A stretch of 64,000 nucleotides of DNA, taken from Terriglobales bacterium. Its GTDB lineage: Bacteria; Acidobacteriota; Terriglobia; Terriglobales; Acidobacteriaceae. The position numbers and the translations under genes are program-made. The stretch covers positions 1 through 64,000 of the forward strand of contig DASRER010000046.1 in the NCBI GenBank assembly GCA_035651995.1, written 5' to 3'. A model generated the notes under the pieces. That model was not told where the DNA came from and searched no databases. It saw only the letters and a list, made by a program, of their open reading frames with translations. Shown here one piece after another: positions 1 through 7,619 of this stretch (the stretch's first letter is position 1; the number at the start of each line of letters is the position of its first letter).

Positions 1-672
1 TTCGTGCTGTCAGATCTCGATTTGGGAATGAATAACTGGATGTCTGATCCATTCCCATATCCGGACAAACCGTTCAAGCGAGGCAAGGTGCTCACCGCCG
101 AAGACCTGAATCGGCTTGGCGGTTTCGCGCGCTATAAAGATGTAGATAAAGACGGCATTCCCTACCGCACGCTGCCTGGCACCGATCACCCAGCCGCCGC
201 ATACTTCACGCGCGGCTCCGGACATAACGAAAAGGCGCAATACAGCGAGCGTCCGGATGACTATCAGAACAACATGGAGCGTCTGGCACGTAAGTTTGAG
301 ACGGCGCGATCGATTGTGCCGCGGCCCGAAGTAGTCGCAAATAACGGCGTCAAACTCGGCGTGATCGCCTACGGTAGCAGCGATTTTGCGGTACGCGAAA
401 GCCGCGACCAACTCAAGCGCGAGTATCGTCTCGATATCGACTACCTCCGCATTCGCGCCTTCCCATTCAGCCGCGAGGTGCACGAGTTCATCGAGAAGCA
501 CGATCGCGTGTACGTGGTCGAGCAAAATCGCGACTCCCAAATGCTCAGCCTGCTGAAATTAGATATCAATCCGTCGCACAGTCCCCGACTTCGCAGCGTG
601 CGTCATTTCAATGGACTTCCCATAGACGCGCGGTCCGTAACCGACGACATCATCTCTCAGGAAGGTAAGTAG
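1..672 (+). CDS. korA: 2-oxoacid:ferredoxin oxidoreductase alpha subunit (C-terminal part, 5' end outside window)
   Basis: This is the C-terminal 223 residues of a protein whose reading frame is open from base 1, so the gene starts upstream of the window. It is read as the alpha subunit of a 2-oxoacid:ferredoxin oxidoreductase (2-oxoglutarate or pyruvate type), which oxidatively decarboxylates 2-oxoacids to acyl-CoA and reduces ferredoxin. The call rests mainly on the next gene, an unmistakable thiamine-diphosphate beta subunit starting 3 nt after this stop. The visible part looks like the C-terminal transketolase-like domain, ending in helices with the stretch RVYVVEQNRDSQM. The beta-subunit Shine-Dalgarno sequence (GAAGGT) lies inside the last codons, so the pair is very probably cotranslated. 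The substrate cannot be decided here. Confidence 0.85.
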   Translation, partial: FVLSDLDLGMNNWMSDPFPYPDKPFKRGKVLTAEDLNRLGGFARYKDVDKDGIPYRTLPGTDHPAAAYFTRGSGHNEKAQYSERPDDYQNNMERLARKFETARSIVPRPEVVANNGVKLGVIAYGSSDFAVRESRDQLKREYRLDIDYLRIRAFPFSREVHEFIEKHDRVYVVEQNRDSQMLSLLKLDINPSHSPRLRSVRHFNGLPIDARSVTDDIISQEGK

Positions 673-675
673 TTC

Positions 676-1722
676 ATGGCCTCGACTCCAACCTCCGTTC
701 CCGCCCCCAAGACGAATCGGCTTGGTTTGCAGGTCCTCGATTATCGCGGCGGCAAGACCACACTCTGCGCCGGCTGCGGCCATAATGCCATTTCGGAACG
801 CGTAATCGACGCGCTGTACGAGATGGGTGTGCAGCCAGAGCGAGTGCTCAAGCTCTCGGGCATCGGCTGCTCTTCGAAGACGCCTGCGTACTTCGTGAGC
901 CGCGCGCACAGCTTCAACTCCCTCCACGGACGCATGCCTTCAATCGCCACCGGCGCAGTGCTGGCAAACCGCAGCATGCTATCGCTCGGAGTCAGCGGCG
1001 ATGGCGATACAGCCTCGATCGGCATGGGCCAGTTCGTCCACCTCATGCGCCGCAATCTGCCCATCATCTACATCATCGAAGACAACGGCGTGTACGGCCT
1101 GACCAAGGGACAGTTCTCCGCCACCGCTGATCTTGGCTCCAAGCTGAAGACCGGTGTCATCAACGACCTACCGCCGATTGATACCTGCGCCCTGGCGATC
1201 GAACTCGGCGCCACCTTCGTCGGGCGCTCCTTCTCCGGCGACAAGAAGCAGCTTTCGGCCATGATGAAAGCCGCGCTGGCGCACAACGGCACCGTGATGC
1301 TCGACGTGATCTCGCCCTGCGTGACCTTCAACGACCACGAGGGCTCCACCAAGTCGTACAAGTACATGAAGGACCATGACGAGCCCATCCACGACGTGAA
1401 CTTCGTGCCCTTCTTCGAAGACATCGCCGTGGACTACGAGCCCGGCTCGACCACCGAAGTCACCATGCACGACGGCTCGCGCCTGCGCCTGCGCAAGCTC
1501 GAAGAGGACTACGATCCGACCAACCGGATCGGCGCCATGACACGCCTGCACGAGGCGCACGAGAAGGGCGAGGTACTCACCGGCGTCTTCTACGTCAATA
1601 CGCAGAAGCCGAACTTCCTCGACCTGCTGAACCTGACGGACGCGCCACTGGCCACGCTGCCCGAATCGCTGACGCGCCCGCCGAAGTCGGCGCTCGACAC
1701 GGTGATGGAAGAGCTGACGTAA
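676..1722 (+). CDS. korB: 2-oxoacid:ferredoxin oxidoreductase beta subunit (thiamine diphosphate-binding)
   Basis: This 348-residue protein is the TPP-binding subunit of a 2-oxoacid:ferredoxin oxidoreductase. The N-terminal CAGCGHN motif (Cys31, Cys34) is typical of the family. The TPP/Mg motif starts with GDGD at residues 108-111 and continues to the DNGVYGLTKGQ segment. The length fits 2-oxoglutarate-type beta subunits. ATG at 676 is preceded by GAAGGT at a spacing of 9 nt, inside the end of the alpha subunit gene. In organisms with this enzyme it feeds the TCA cycle and supplies low-potential ferredoxin. A strong intrinsic terminator follows 36 nt after the stop. 2-Oxoglutarate is favoured by similarity of style, but pyruvate or branched-chain substrates remain possible. 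Confidence 0.93.
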   Translation: MASTPTSVPAPKTNRLGLQVLDYRGGKTTLCAGCGHNAISERVIDALYEMGVQPERVLKLSGIGCSSKTPAYFVSRAHSFNSLHGRMPSIATGAVLANRSMLSLGVSGDGDTASIGMGQFVHLMRRNLPIIYIIEDNGVYGLTKGQFSATADLGSKLKTGVINDLPPIDTCALAIELGATFVGRSFSGDKKQLSAMMKAALAHNGTVMLDVISPCVTFNDHEGSTKSYKYMKDHDEPIHDVNFVPFFEDIAVDYEPGSTTEVTMHDGSRLRLRKLEEDYDPTNRIGAMTRLHEAHEKGEVLTGVFYVNTQKPNFLDLLNLTDAPLATLPESLTRPPKSALDTVMEELT

Positions 1723-1757
1723 GAAACACTGGATCGTGGATAGTGAAAAGTGAAAAG

Positions 1758-1791
1758 AGGCCCCGCGCCGCCGCGCGGGGCCTTTCTGTTT
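1758..1791 (+). terminator. Rho-independent terminator of the kor operon
   Basis: An 11-bp GC-rich stem (AGGCCCCGCGC at 1758-1768 pairing with GCGCGGGGCCT at 1773-1783) has a 4-nt loop and is followed by TTCTGTTT. It lies 36 nt after the korB stop in the correct orientation. Confidence 0.88.
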
Positions 1792-1992
1792 GCAGCTCAC
1801 CTCTAAAGAGTTACCCGCTGCGCCGGAAGCACGCACCCCCGGAAAGCCAGCTCAGGCGCGACGGCATCTTAGGCAAGAAGCGTGTCAGGCGCGCTGCGCG
1901 TTTCGCCCCGCGGCGGTGTGGGAGCAGCGCATGGGAACCAGTCCCGAAGTCGGGAAGACAGTCGCCGCGTGCTCCGGCAGTGAGCGAGGCGC

Positions 1993-1998
1993 TACAAT
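1993..1998 (+). promoter_or_regulatory. -10 box for the 47-residue gene (leaderless spacing)
   Basis: TACAAT is followed by exactly 6 nt and then GTG at 2005. This places the predicted transcription start on the first base of the start codon. No -35 box is obvious. Confidence 0.55.
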
Positions 1999-2004
1999 CC
2001 CGCC

Positions 2005-2148
2005 GTGCAGAAGCGCATGTTCTGGCTCATCTACGCCGTCCTCGGGCTCATTGCCGATTTCACGCTGCCATTCTGGTGGGCTGTCGCCGCCAACATCCCG
2101 GCGCTCTGGGTGAGCTGGTGGATCGCCTTCCGCAGCGAATGGTTTTAA
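2005..2148 (+). CDS. Small hydrophobic membrane protein, 47 residues
   Basis: A GTG start gives a 47-residue protein rich in Trp, Leu, Ile and Ala. It starts MQKRMFWLIYAVLG and ends WWIAFRSEWF. Two hydrophobic helices are plausible, roughly residues 5-20 and 23-40, separated by the FTLPFWW turn. Support for a real gene comes from the hydrophobic pattern and from TACAAT placed exactly 6 nt upstream of the GTG, an arrangement seen at other genes in this window. I do not recognise a family. Nothing in the neighbours (kor upstream, a ferredoxin downstream) fixes a role. The reading is moderately secure because the ORF is short. Confidence 0.55.
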   Translation: MQKRMFWLIYAVLGLIADFTLPFWWAVAANIPALWVSWWIAFRSEWF

Positions 2149-2469
2149 CGAAACAGGTCTTAAAGTTTCACGTCCCACCTCGCCTCCGCCGGAGCACAAG
2201 GGCATCGTCATCGCGGCGACCACGCTGCTCGGCGGGCGCGGCCACGTCCGCCAAAGATGTTGCTTCGCAATCAGATGTCGCCGCGCCGTTGCCCGCGCAA
2301 CTTTCTCCAGGCCGCCGGGTTCGAAAAGGTCGCAGTACTTGTCACGGCTGCGCGGAGCAAGGCCCGTCAGTCGCGTGACGGCCGAGGGACCTCCACGCAG
2401 CCGTGGTTCCGCAGTTACCGCCGTCATCCCCGGAGCCGCAAAAGCCTTTCCCGGCGCGGCATTCCACCC
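2149..2469. other. Gene-poor stretch between the small membrane protein and the ferredoxin
   Basis: No convincing gene was found. A plus-strand open frame crosses it (IVIAATTLLGGRG near 2205), but it has no clear start, no ribosome binding site and low-complexity Arg/Pro content. A long minus-strand frame is only the antisense of the ferredoxin. Confidence 0.4.
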
Positions 2470-2475
2470 TAAAAT
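2470..2475 (+). promoter_or_regulatory. -10 box for the ferredoxin gene (leaderless spacing)
   Basis: TAAAAT is followed by exactly 6 nt (CCCGGC) and then ATG at 2482. No Shine-Dalgarno sequence is present between them. Confidence 0.55.
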
Positions 2476-2481
2476 CCCGGC

Positions 2482-2796
2482 ATGAGTTCGCCCGGCCCGC
2501 TCTACAAGCCTTTCGAGAAGCTGGTGCAGATCAGCATCAAGGGCAAGGAGTTTTCCGTGCCTGAGGGCAACATGCTGCTGCGGGCCCTGCAATACCTGGC
2601 GCCGGAGAACATCTCCATGGGCCGCTTCTGCTGGAACGAAGACTGCCAGTATTGCCGCGTCACCTACGACATGGGCGAAGGCACCAAGTCGCACGTCGGG
2701 CTCTCCTGCAAGCTCATGGTCGCGCAGGGCATGCGCGTTACCGACATGGCGACCGAGATCCGCTATTGCCTGCGTGAGTTGGGAATTCCGAAGTAG
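2482..2796 (+). CDS. [2Fe-2S] ferredoxin-like protein
   Basis: This 104-residue soluble protein has a Cys pattern C50-x4-C55-x2-C58-x17-C76, the plant-type [2Fe-2S] cluster arrangement. It also has an N-terminal beta-hairpin (VQISIKGKEFSVPEG) typical of the beta-grasp ferredoxin fold, also found at the N terminus of NuoG-like subunits. It is therefore an electron carrier or small redox partner. It is monocistronic, preceded by a -10 box with leaderless spacing. The 2-oxoacid:ferredoxin oxidoreductase lies 750 bp upstream, so a partner role is possible, but that enzyme class normally uses [4Fe-4S] ferredoxins. Cluster type is inferred from Cys spacing only. Confidence 0.8.
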   Translation: MSSPGPLYKPFEKLVQISIKGKEFSVPEGNMLLRALQYLAPENISMGRFCWNEDCQYCRVTYDMGEGTKSHVGLSCKLMVAQGMRVTDMATEIRYCLRELGIPK

Positions 2797-3016
2797 CGGG
2801 AACTTCCTGACGCGGATGGACGCGGCTGAACGCGGATTCAAATCAAAGTCGCGATTCAATCAATCGGGAGTGCGTCGCGGATGCGGCACCAGCGCGAAGC
2901 GCGACTGAGTGTGGCCCAGCGCGAATTGCCGGCTAAGCGTGAGAAAAGGAGGCAGGTCCCGCGGGGACGGCCTGAGTTCTAGTCGGCGTTCATCCGCGTC
3001 ATCCCGCGGCAGGAAC

Positions 3017-3862
3017 TCACCGCCTGCTCGAGGCCGGCGTCAGCTTCCGCAACCGGTCGCGCGCCTGCTGCGCCTCGATCGAGCGCGGATAGCGCGCGAT
3101 CAGGTTCTTCAGCTCGCGCACGCCTGCCTGGCGCTGGCCGAGTTCGAGCAGCGCGAAGCCCTTCTTGAGTTGCGCCGCCGCCGTCTTGTTTCCGCCGGGA
3201 TACTGCTCCAGCACCTTGTCGTATCCCGCCACCGCGCCGTCGTAGTTGCCCTGCCGGTAGAGGATGTCGGCCAGGTAGAACTGCGCGTTGCCGGCCAGAT
3301 CGGTGGTTGCGTAATACTTCAAGTAATCGTTGAACTCCTGCACCGCAAGGTCGTAGCGGCCGGAGTTGTAGTCACGCAGGCCGTTGTTGTAGAGCACGTC
3401 AGCCGGGGGCGCTTGCGGCTGCGGCGGCGGGGCGGCCGGTCCACCGGCGGCGGGCTGTCCGGCTGGCGCGCCGGCTGCGGGCAGGTTCTGCTGCGCCGCG
3501 GCCAGGTCGTCCATTTGCTTGGTGACCTTCGCCATGCGCGCCTTCAGCTCGTCCACGGAATCGTTCAGCGCCTGGATCTGCGCCGATACCTGGTCCACGC
3601 GCGTGCCGGTGTCGGCGTGCTGCTTCTGCAATTCCTGCTGCAGGGCGGTCACGCTGGAGGCCAGCTTGTTGGTGGTATCGGTGGACTGCTCGATCAGGTT
3701 GCGCATCACGCCCATGCGCTCGTCGAACGACTGCTGCATGCGCGCCATCGCGTCCTGCAGCGCCTGCACCTGCGTCTGCAGCTGCACCATTTCCTTGTTG
3801 GCGGCCAGCGCGGGTGCGGCAGCCACGACCACGATCAGAAGAGCAAGCACTCTGTTTCGCAT
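3017..3862 (-). CDS. cpoB: Tol-Pal system protein CpoB (YbgF)
   Basis: This 281-residue periplasmic protein has a signal peptide (residues 1-20, cleavage after ALA). A coiled-coil region of Gln/Leu heptads follows (about 22-125), then a Pro/Ala linker, then three TPR-like repeats at the C terminus (about 155-270), including YNNGLRDYNSGRYDLAVQEF and AQFYLADILYRQGNYDGA. This is the architecture of CpoB, which links Tol-Pal to peptidoglycan synthase activity during outer-membrane constriction. It is the last gene of the minus-strand tolQ-R-A-B-pal-cpoB operon, 158 nt after pal. The order matches the classical operon. A TAATCT-like sequence lies just upstream, so an extra promoter is possible. 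Confidence 0.9.
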   Translation of the reverse strand: MRNRVLALLIVVVAAAPALAANKEMVQLQTQVQALQDAMARMQQSFDERMGVMRNLIEQSTDTTNKLASSVTALQQELQKQHADTGTRVDQVSAQIQALNDSVDELKARMAKVTKQMDDLAAAQQNLPAAGAPAGQPAAGGPAAPPPQPQAPPADVLYNNGLRDYNSGRYDLAVQEFNDYLKYYATTDLAGNAQFYLADILYRQGNYDGAVAGYDKVLEQYPGGNKTAAAQLKKGFALLELGQRQAGVRELKNLIARYPRSIEAQQARDRLRKLTPASSRR

Positions 3863-3959
3863 AAGTCAGATTAGATGCCAGCGGGCGATTTGAAGTCTAG
3901 TACTCCGGGAGGAAACCGCTGTGGGACAGGCGGGCCGCAACGCCGCAAGTTGCCCGGCT

Positions 3960-4011
3960 GTGGGCGCCCCACCCTTTCGCCGTTGTGTGACGAAGGGTGG
4001 GGAACCCCGGT
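3960..4011. repeat. Inverted repeat carrying the GTGGGCGCCCCACCC word
   Basis: The 15-mer GTGGGCGCCCCACCC (3960-3974) is followed by a hairpin in which CCACCCTTTCG pairs with CGAAGGGTGG. The same 15-mer occurs twice inside the first squalene synthase gene (19609-19623 and 19633-19647), again followed by a hairpin. Confidence 0.75.
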
Positions 4012-4020
4012 GCTGAAGGA

Positions 4021-4755
4021 CTAGCGGCCCGCCAGCACGAAGTGTGCCCGGCGGTTCTGCTGCCAGCACTGCTCGTTCGACTCGGTGCAGAACGGCTTTT
4101 CCTTGCCGAAGCTGACCGTGTTGAGGGCGCCGTTGGGAACGCCCATCTGGCCCAGGGCTGTGAGGGCGGCATGGGCGCGGTTATCGCCCAGCGCCAGGTT
4201 GTACTCGGTGGAGCCGCGCTCGTCGCAGTGTCCTTCGATGGTGACCTTCACGCCCGGATGCGCCTTCAGCCACGCCGCCGTGGACTGCAGCGCCGGTTGC
4301 GCGTCAGCGCGGACGTCGTACTGGTCATAGTCGAAGAAAATGTCGCGCACGTTGCGCGCGAAGTCCTCTTCCAGCGTTACGCTGACCGCGGCCGGCGGCG
4401 GTGGCGGCGGCGCGACCACCGTGACGCGCGCGGTTGCCTCCTGCGTTCCGCCCGGGCCCTTGGCCGTGAGGCGATAGCTGGTGGAGTCGCTGGGCGTGAC
4501 CTGCTGCGATCCGCTCAGGTCAACCTTGCCGACGCCCTCAATGTTCACGTCGGTGGCGTTCTCGGTGCGCCAGGTGAGCGTGGTGGACTGCCCGCGCTGC
4601 ACCGTGTTCGGGTTCGCGCTGATGCTGGCCGTCGGAGCCGGCGGCGGCGGAGGCGGCGGGGGCGGCGGCGCGGCTTCCTTCTTCTTGCAGGCGGTAACCA
4701 GCAGGAGACCGGCCAGGGCAACAATCAGAGTCCACTTCGCGTTGCGGTGCTTCAC
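4021..4755 (-). CDS. pal: Peptidoglycan-associated lipoprotein Pal (OmpA-like)
   Basis: This outer-membrane lipoprotein has an N-terminal signal with lipobox LVTAC, then a KKKEA/poly-Pro linker. A beta-rich domain follows (about residues 45-115, SISANPNTVQRGQ...). The C-terminal OmpA domain (about 130-244) has the peptidoglycan-binding signature IEGHCDERGSTEYN and NRRAHFVL. It anchors the outer membrane to peptidoglycan and partners with TolB. GTG at 4755 is chosen because GGGAGG lies 5 nt upstream. An upstream ATG at 4797 would put 14 non-signal residues before the lipoprotein signal. The extra beta domain between lipobox and OmpA is longer than in E. coli Pal. It follows tolB by 108 nt. Confidence 0.93.
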   Translation of the reverse strand: MKHRNAKWTLIVALAGLLLVTACKKKEAAPPPPPPPPPPAPTASISANPNTVQRGQSTTLTWRTENATDVNIEGVGKVDLSGSQQVTPSDSTSYRLTAKGPGGTQEATARVTVVAPPPPPPAAVSVTLEEDFARNVRDIFFDYDQYDVRADAQPALQSTAAWLKAHPGVKVTIEGHCDERGSTEYNLALGDNRAHAALTALGQMGVPNGALNTVSFGKEKPFCTESNEQCWQQNRRAHFVLAGR

Positions 4756-4863
4756 CTCATCCTCCCGATGCGCATGTGCGCCATTGCTGCACTTCAACTG
4801 CGTCTGTCCAACGGAACTGCTGAGAATACATCCAAAGTTGCCGGCTTGTCAGCAAGCCGGCGG

Positions 4864-6228
4864 CTACCTCGCGCTCCAGTTCGGCATCATGTTGGCGCCA
4901 CCGCTGGTCAGCGGCTTCTGCTGCGTGCCGTCGGCCAGCATCGTCCATATCTGCGGGCTGCCCGAACGGGTGGACTGGAACACGATGTGCCTCCCGTCCG
5001 GCGCCCACGACGGATAATCGTTCACTCCCGAATCGTGCGTGAGCTGCACCCACTGCCGGCTGGCAATGTCCATGATGTAAATGTCCAGCCCGCCCGGCGC
5101 GCCAGGCCCATAGTGGCGGTTCCAGGCGAAGGTCAGGAACTGCCCATTGGGCGACCACGAGGGCGAAACCGCGTATCCCTGGTCGGTGATGCGCTGCGGG
5201 TTGGTGCCGTCGGCGTCCATGATGTAGATCTGCGGCAGCCCGCTGCGTCCGCTCACGAAAGCGATCTGCGCTCCCGTCTTGGGGTTCCACACCGGCGAGA
5301 CGTCGGGGCCGTGCACGGCCGTAATTCGCCTGGCGCCCGCGCCGCTCGCGTCGGCCACGTAGATTTCCGGATCACCCGGCAGGGACGACGAAAACGCGAT
5401 CCTGGTGCCGTCGGCCGACCAGGCCGGCGACGAGGTTGTCCCGGAGAATCGCGGGAAGCTCACCAGCCGCCCTAATTCGAGCGAGTACATCACCACGTCC
5501 GGCTTGCCGTTGATGAACGACGTGAACGCCACCCGCGTGCCGTCGGGCGAAACGCGCGGCGAAAGCGCGATGGAGCCGAGCTTGGTCACCTGGTGCTGGC
5601 CGTAGCCGTCGTAGTCCATGGCCCACACTTCCTTGCTCCCGCTGCGCCCGCTGATGAAATAAATCTTGCTCTCGGCGATGCCGGGAATTCCGCCGCCGAG
5701 CTGGAAGATGATCTCGTTGGCGAACTTGTGCGCCACCCGGCGCGCGCCTTCGGTGGTGGCCGTGTCGCGATATTGTTTGCCGAGCACCTGCGGCGAGTTC
5801 GCGTTCTTGGCATCGAACAGCCAGCCCTGCATGGCAAGGTTGGTGTCGGCCACGCCGATGTTGCCGAACGCCACCATGCCGGCATTGGGCGGCGGATTGC
5901 CCCAGGCGTCGAGCTTCATCTCCTGCGGCGCGCCGGGAATCGCCAGCGGATAGAAACTCTTCGACACCATATCGAAGATGCCGGCGCTCTCCAGGTCGTT
6001 CCACAGCGTGTCGTTGAACGTCTTCAGCAGCTCGACCGACTGCCCGTTGGCCGGCGTCGCCAACTTGAAGTCGGCCGCCGCCAGCCGGACCCTTTCGACG
6101 CCGAGGCCGGTGCCGGTGCGAATCCAATCCTGGGCCGCCGCCGCTGCGTTGAAAACGACGAGCGCCGCAAAGAGCGCTCCATAGAGACGTAGCCTGCTAC
6201 GTCTCGCTCGCCAATCAGTACTTCGCAC
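4864..6228 (-). CDS. tolB: TolB-like periplasmic beta-propeller
   Basis: This periplasmic TolB binds Pal and links it to the inner-membrane TolQRA complex. An N-terminal domain (about residues 35-165) precedes PD40-type propeller blades with repeated motifs such as SPRVSPDGTRVAFTS, SPVWNPKTGAQIAFVS and YPSWAPDGRHIVFQS. GTG at 6228 is preferred because GGAG lies 8 nt upstream and it gives a normal signal peptide (Arg-rich n-region, GALFAALVVF core, AAA-A). The ATG at 6273 would start inside a heptameric repeat array. The n-region codons RSRLRL are themselves written by a copy of the dispersed GAGACGTAGC palindrome. The gene lies between tolA and pal. Confidence 0.92.
   Translation of the reverse strand: MRSTDWRARRSRLRLYGALFAALVVFNAAAAAQDWIRTGTGLGVERVRLAAADFKLATPANGQSVELLKTFNDTLWNDLESAGIFDMVSKSFYPLAIPGAPQEMKLDAWGNPPPNAGMVAFGNIGVADTNLAMQGWLFDAKNANSPQVLGKQYRDTATTEGARRVAHKFANEIIFQLGGGIPGIAESKIYFISGRSGSKEVWAMDYDGYGQHQVTKLGSIALSPRVSPDGTRVAFTSFINGKPDVVMYSLELGRLVSFPRFSGTTSSPAWSADGTRIAFSSSLPGDPEIYVADASGAGARRITAVHGPDVSPVWNPKTGAQIAFVSGRSGLPQIYIMDADGTNPQRITDQGYAVSPSWSPNGQFLTFAWNRHYGPGAPGGLDIYIMDIASRQWVQLTHDSGVNDYPSWAPDGRHIVFQSTRSGSPQIWTMLADGTQQKPLTSGGANMMPNWSAR
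6184..6205. repeat. Dispersed palindrome GAGACGTAGC-N2-GCTACGTCTC (copy inside tolB)
   Basis: Two perfect 10-bp arms are separated by CT. The same palindrome occurs at 47897-47918, nearly perfectly at 60598-60619, and in degenerate form near 44690 and 58496. Here it overlaps the tolB signal-peptide codons. Confidence 0.8.
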
Positions 6229-6278
6229 TCGGTACGCTCCTGAACTCGGGACTGGGTACTCAGCACTCGGCACTTGCT

Positions 6279-7070
6279 CTACCGCCGGTAATCGAACCAG
6301 AACTCAACGGAAACTTTGTCGCCGCGATAATCCGGCGGCAGCGGCCCAAACGTGTCAATGCGCTGCAAGGCGCGCTTGGCCGAAATGTCCAGCGACGGAA
6401 TGCCGCTCGACTGCTCCACCTGCACGTTCGACGGCGCGCCGTTGCGCTGAATGTCGAAGGTCAGGTACACGCGCTTGGTGTTGACCACGTTCGGGTCAAC
6501 CTCGTACTTCAGCCAGTTCTCCGAGACCACGCGCCGCACTTTGTCGACGTACCACGCGTAGCGGCTGCCGAAGTCGCCGCCGCCTCCGCCGAAGCTCAGG
6601 CCGCCGGTCGCCGCGCCCGCGTTGAAGGTGGTGAATGGAGCGCTCACCGGTCCGCCTTGTCCGAAGGGAACTACGTTCGAGGCCTGTTCGACCGGCTGCG
6701 GCTTCGGATTGGTGGCGGTCTTGGTGTCTTTCCTGACCTTTTTCGTTTCCCGATCGGGAATCGCGAGGGTCTCCGGCGGCGCCTGCTCCACCTGCCTGGG
6801 CAACGACTGCGACACACCCTTCGACTCGTTCGCCAGCACGTTCTCCGCGGGCGCCTCGCGCGCCGGCAGCGGCACGGCGCTTACCAGGGTGGCGCTCATG
6901 GCCGCGCCCGATCCCGATCCTCCTCCGCCCCAGTCCTCGCGGTGCAATCCGCCGCGCACAGCCGCGTAGAGCAGGATTCCGCCGAAGAGCATGGCGTGCA
7001 GCGCCACACTGGCGCCCAGCGGCACCCTGATGTCGTCGCGCTGTTCGAAGATGTCGGCAGTCGCGGGCAT
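6279..7070 (-). CDS. tolA: TolA/TonB-like energy transducer
   Basis: This 263-residue protein has a single N-terminal transmembrane helix (about residues 18-40, VALHAMLFGGILLYA). A Gly/Ser stretch and a long Pro/Lys/Glu-rich periplasmic linker (about 60-165) follow. The C-terminal TonB-like domain (about 175-263) contains KVRRVVSENWLKYE and FDIQRNGAPSNVQVEQSSG. It fits TolA or TonB: it would couple the proton-motive force harvested by TolQR to TolB-Pal. It lies between tolR (10 nt gap) and tolB (50 nt), which favours TolA. The C-terminal domain itself resembles the TonB family, so 'TonB C-terminal domain protein' is the safe alternative. Confidence 0.85.
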   Translation of the reverse strand: MPATADIFEQRDDIRVPLGASVALHAMLFGGILLYAAVRGGLHREDWGGGGSGSGAAMSATLVSAVPLPAREAPAENVLANESKGVSQSLPRQVEQAPPETLAIPDRETKKVRKDTKTATNPKPQPVEQASNVVPFGQGGPVSAPFTTFNAGAATGGLSFGGGGGDFGSRYAWYVDKVRRVVSENWLKYEVDPNVVNTKRVYLTFDIQRNGAPSNVQVEQSSGIPSLDISAKRALQRIDTFGPLPPDYRGDKVSVEFWFDYRR

Positions 7071-7080
7071 CGCAGGCGGC

Positions 7081-7506
7081 TTACCTCGCGGGGCCCTCGT
7101 GCAGCGGTTGGGTGACGATGCTCACGTTGGAAATGCCTGACTGCTTCACCGCGTCCATCACCGTGGCAAAGGCGCCGAAGGGCACGTTCTCATCGGCCCG
7201 CAGGAAGATCGACTGGTTCTGCGGATCGCGAATCTTGGTCCGCAGCCTGGCCGCGATCTCGTTGATGTTCACCGGATCGTTGCCCAGGTAAACCCGCTGC
7301 GCCTTGTCGATGGAGATCACCACGCGCTCCTCGGTGATCTCCTTCACCGTGCGCGTCTTGGGCACGGCGACCTCGATGCCCGACTGCAGGATCGGCGCCG
7401 TCACCATGAAGATGATGAGCAGCACCAGCACCACGTCCACGAACGGCGTGATGTTGATCTCGGAGAGCGAAGTTTGCGTGCGTCCCTGGTTGTTCGTAAA
7501 TGCCAT
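7081..7506 (-). CDS. tolR: TolR/ExbD biopolymer transport protein
   Basis: This 141-residue inner-membrane protein has one N-terminal helix. It carries the family signature INITPFVDVVLVLLIIFMVTAP (given here only as the key pattern: an Asp in the membrane segment, FVDVVLVLLIIF), where the Asp takes part in proton translocation with TolQ. The periplasmic domain holds the ISIDKAQRVYLG and DENVPFGAF elements. The start at 7506 gives the usual short cytoplasmic N terminus. The longer frame runs back into low-complexity intergenic sequence. It forms the TolQRA motor with its neighbours. Confidence 0.94.
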   Translation of the reverse strand: MAFTNNQGRTQTSLSEINITPFVDVVLVLLIIFMVTAPILQSGIEVAVPKTRTVKEITEERVVISIDKAQRVYLGNDPVNINEIAARLRTKIRDPQNQSIFLRADENVPFGAFATVMDAVKQSGISNVSIVTQPLHEGPAR

Positions 7507-7619
7507 AAAAGCGCCTGCCCGCTGCTGGCTCCTGGCCAAAACCAAGTACCGCTGCCGCCCGCTGGCGGACAGGCGATTTTGCTTGAGCTAGCAGCCAGCC
7601 GCTAGCAGCCGGCAGCGGG

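Noticed and set aside
1743-2378. A 211-residue plus-strand frame after korB
   Set aside because: It begins inside the kor terminator and overlaps the better-supported 47-residue gene; composition is random-like.
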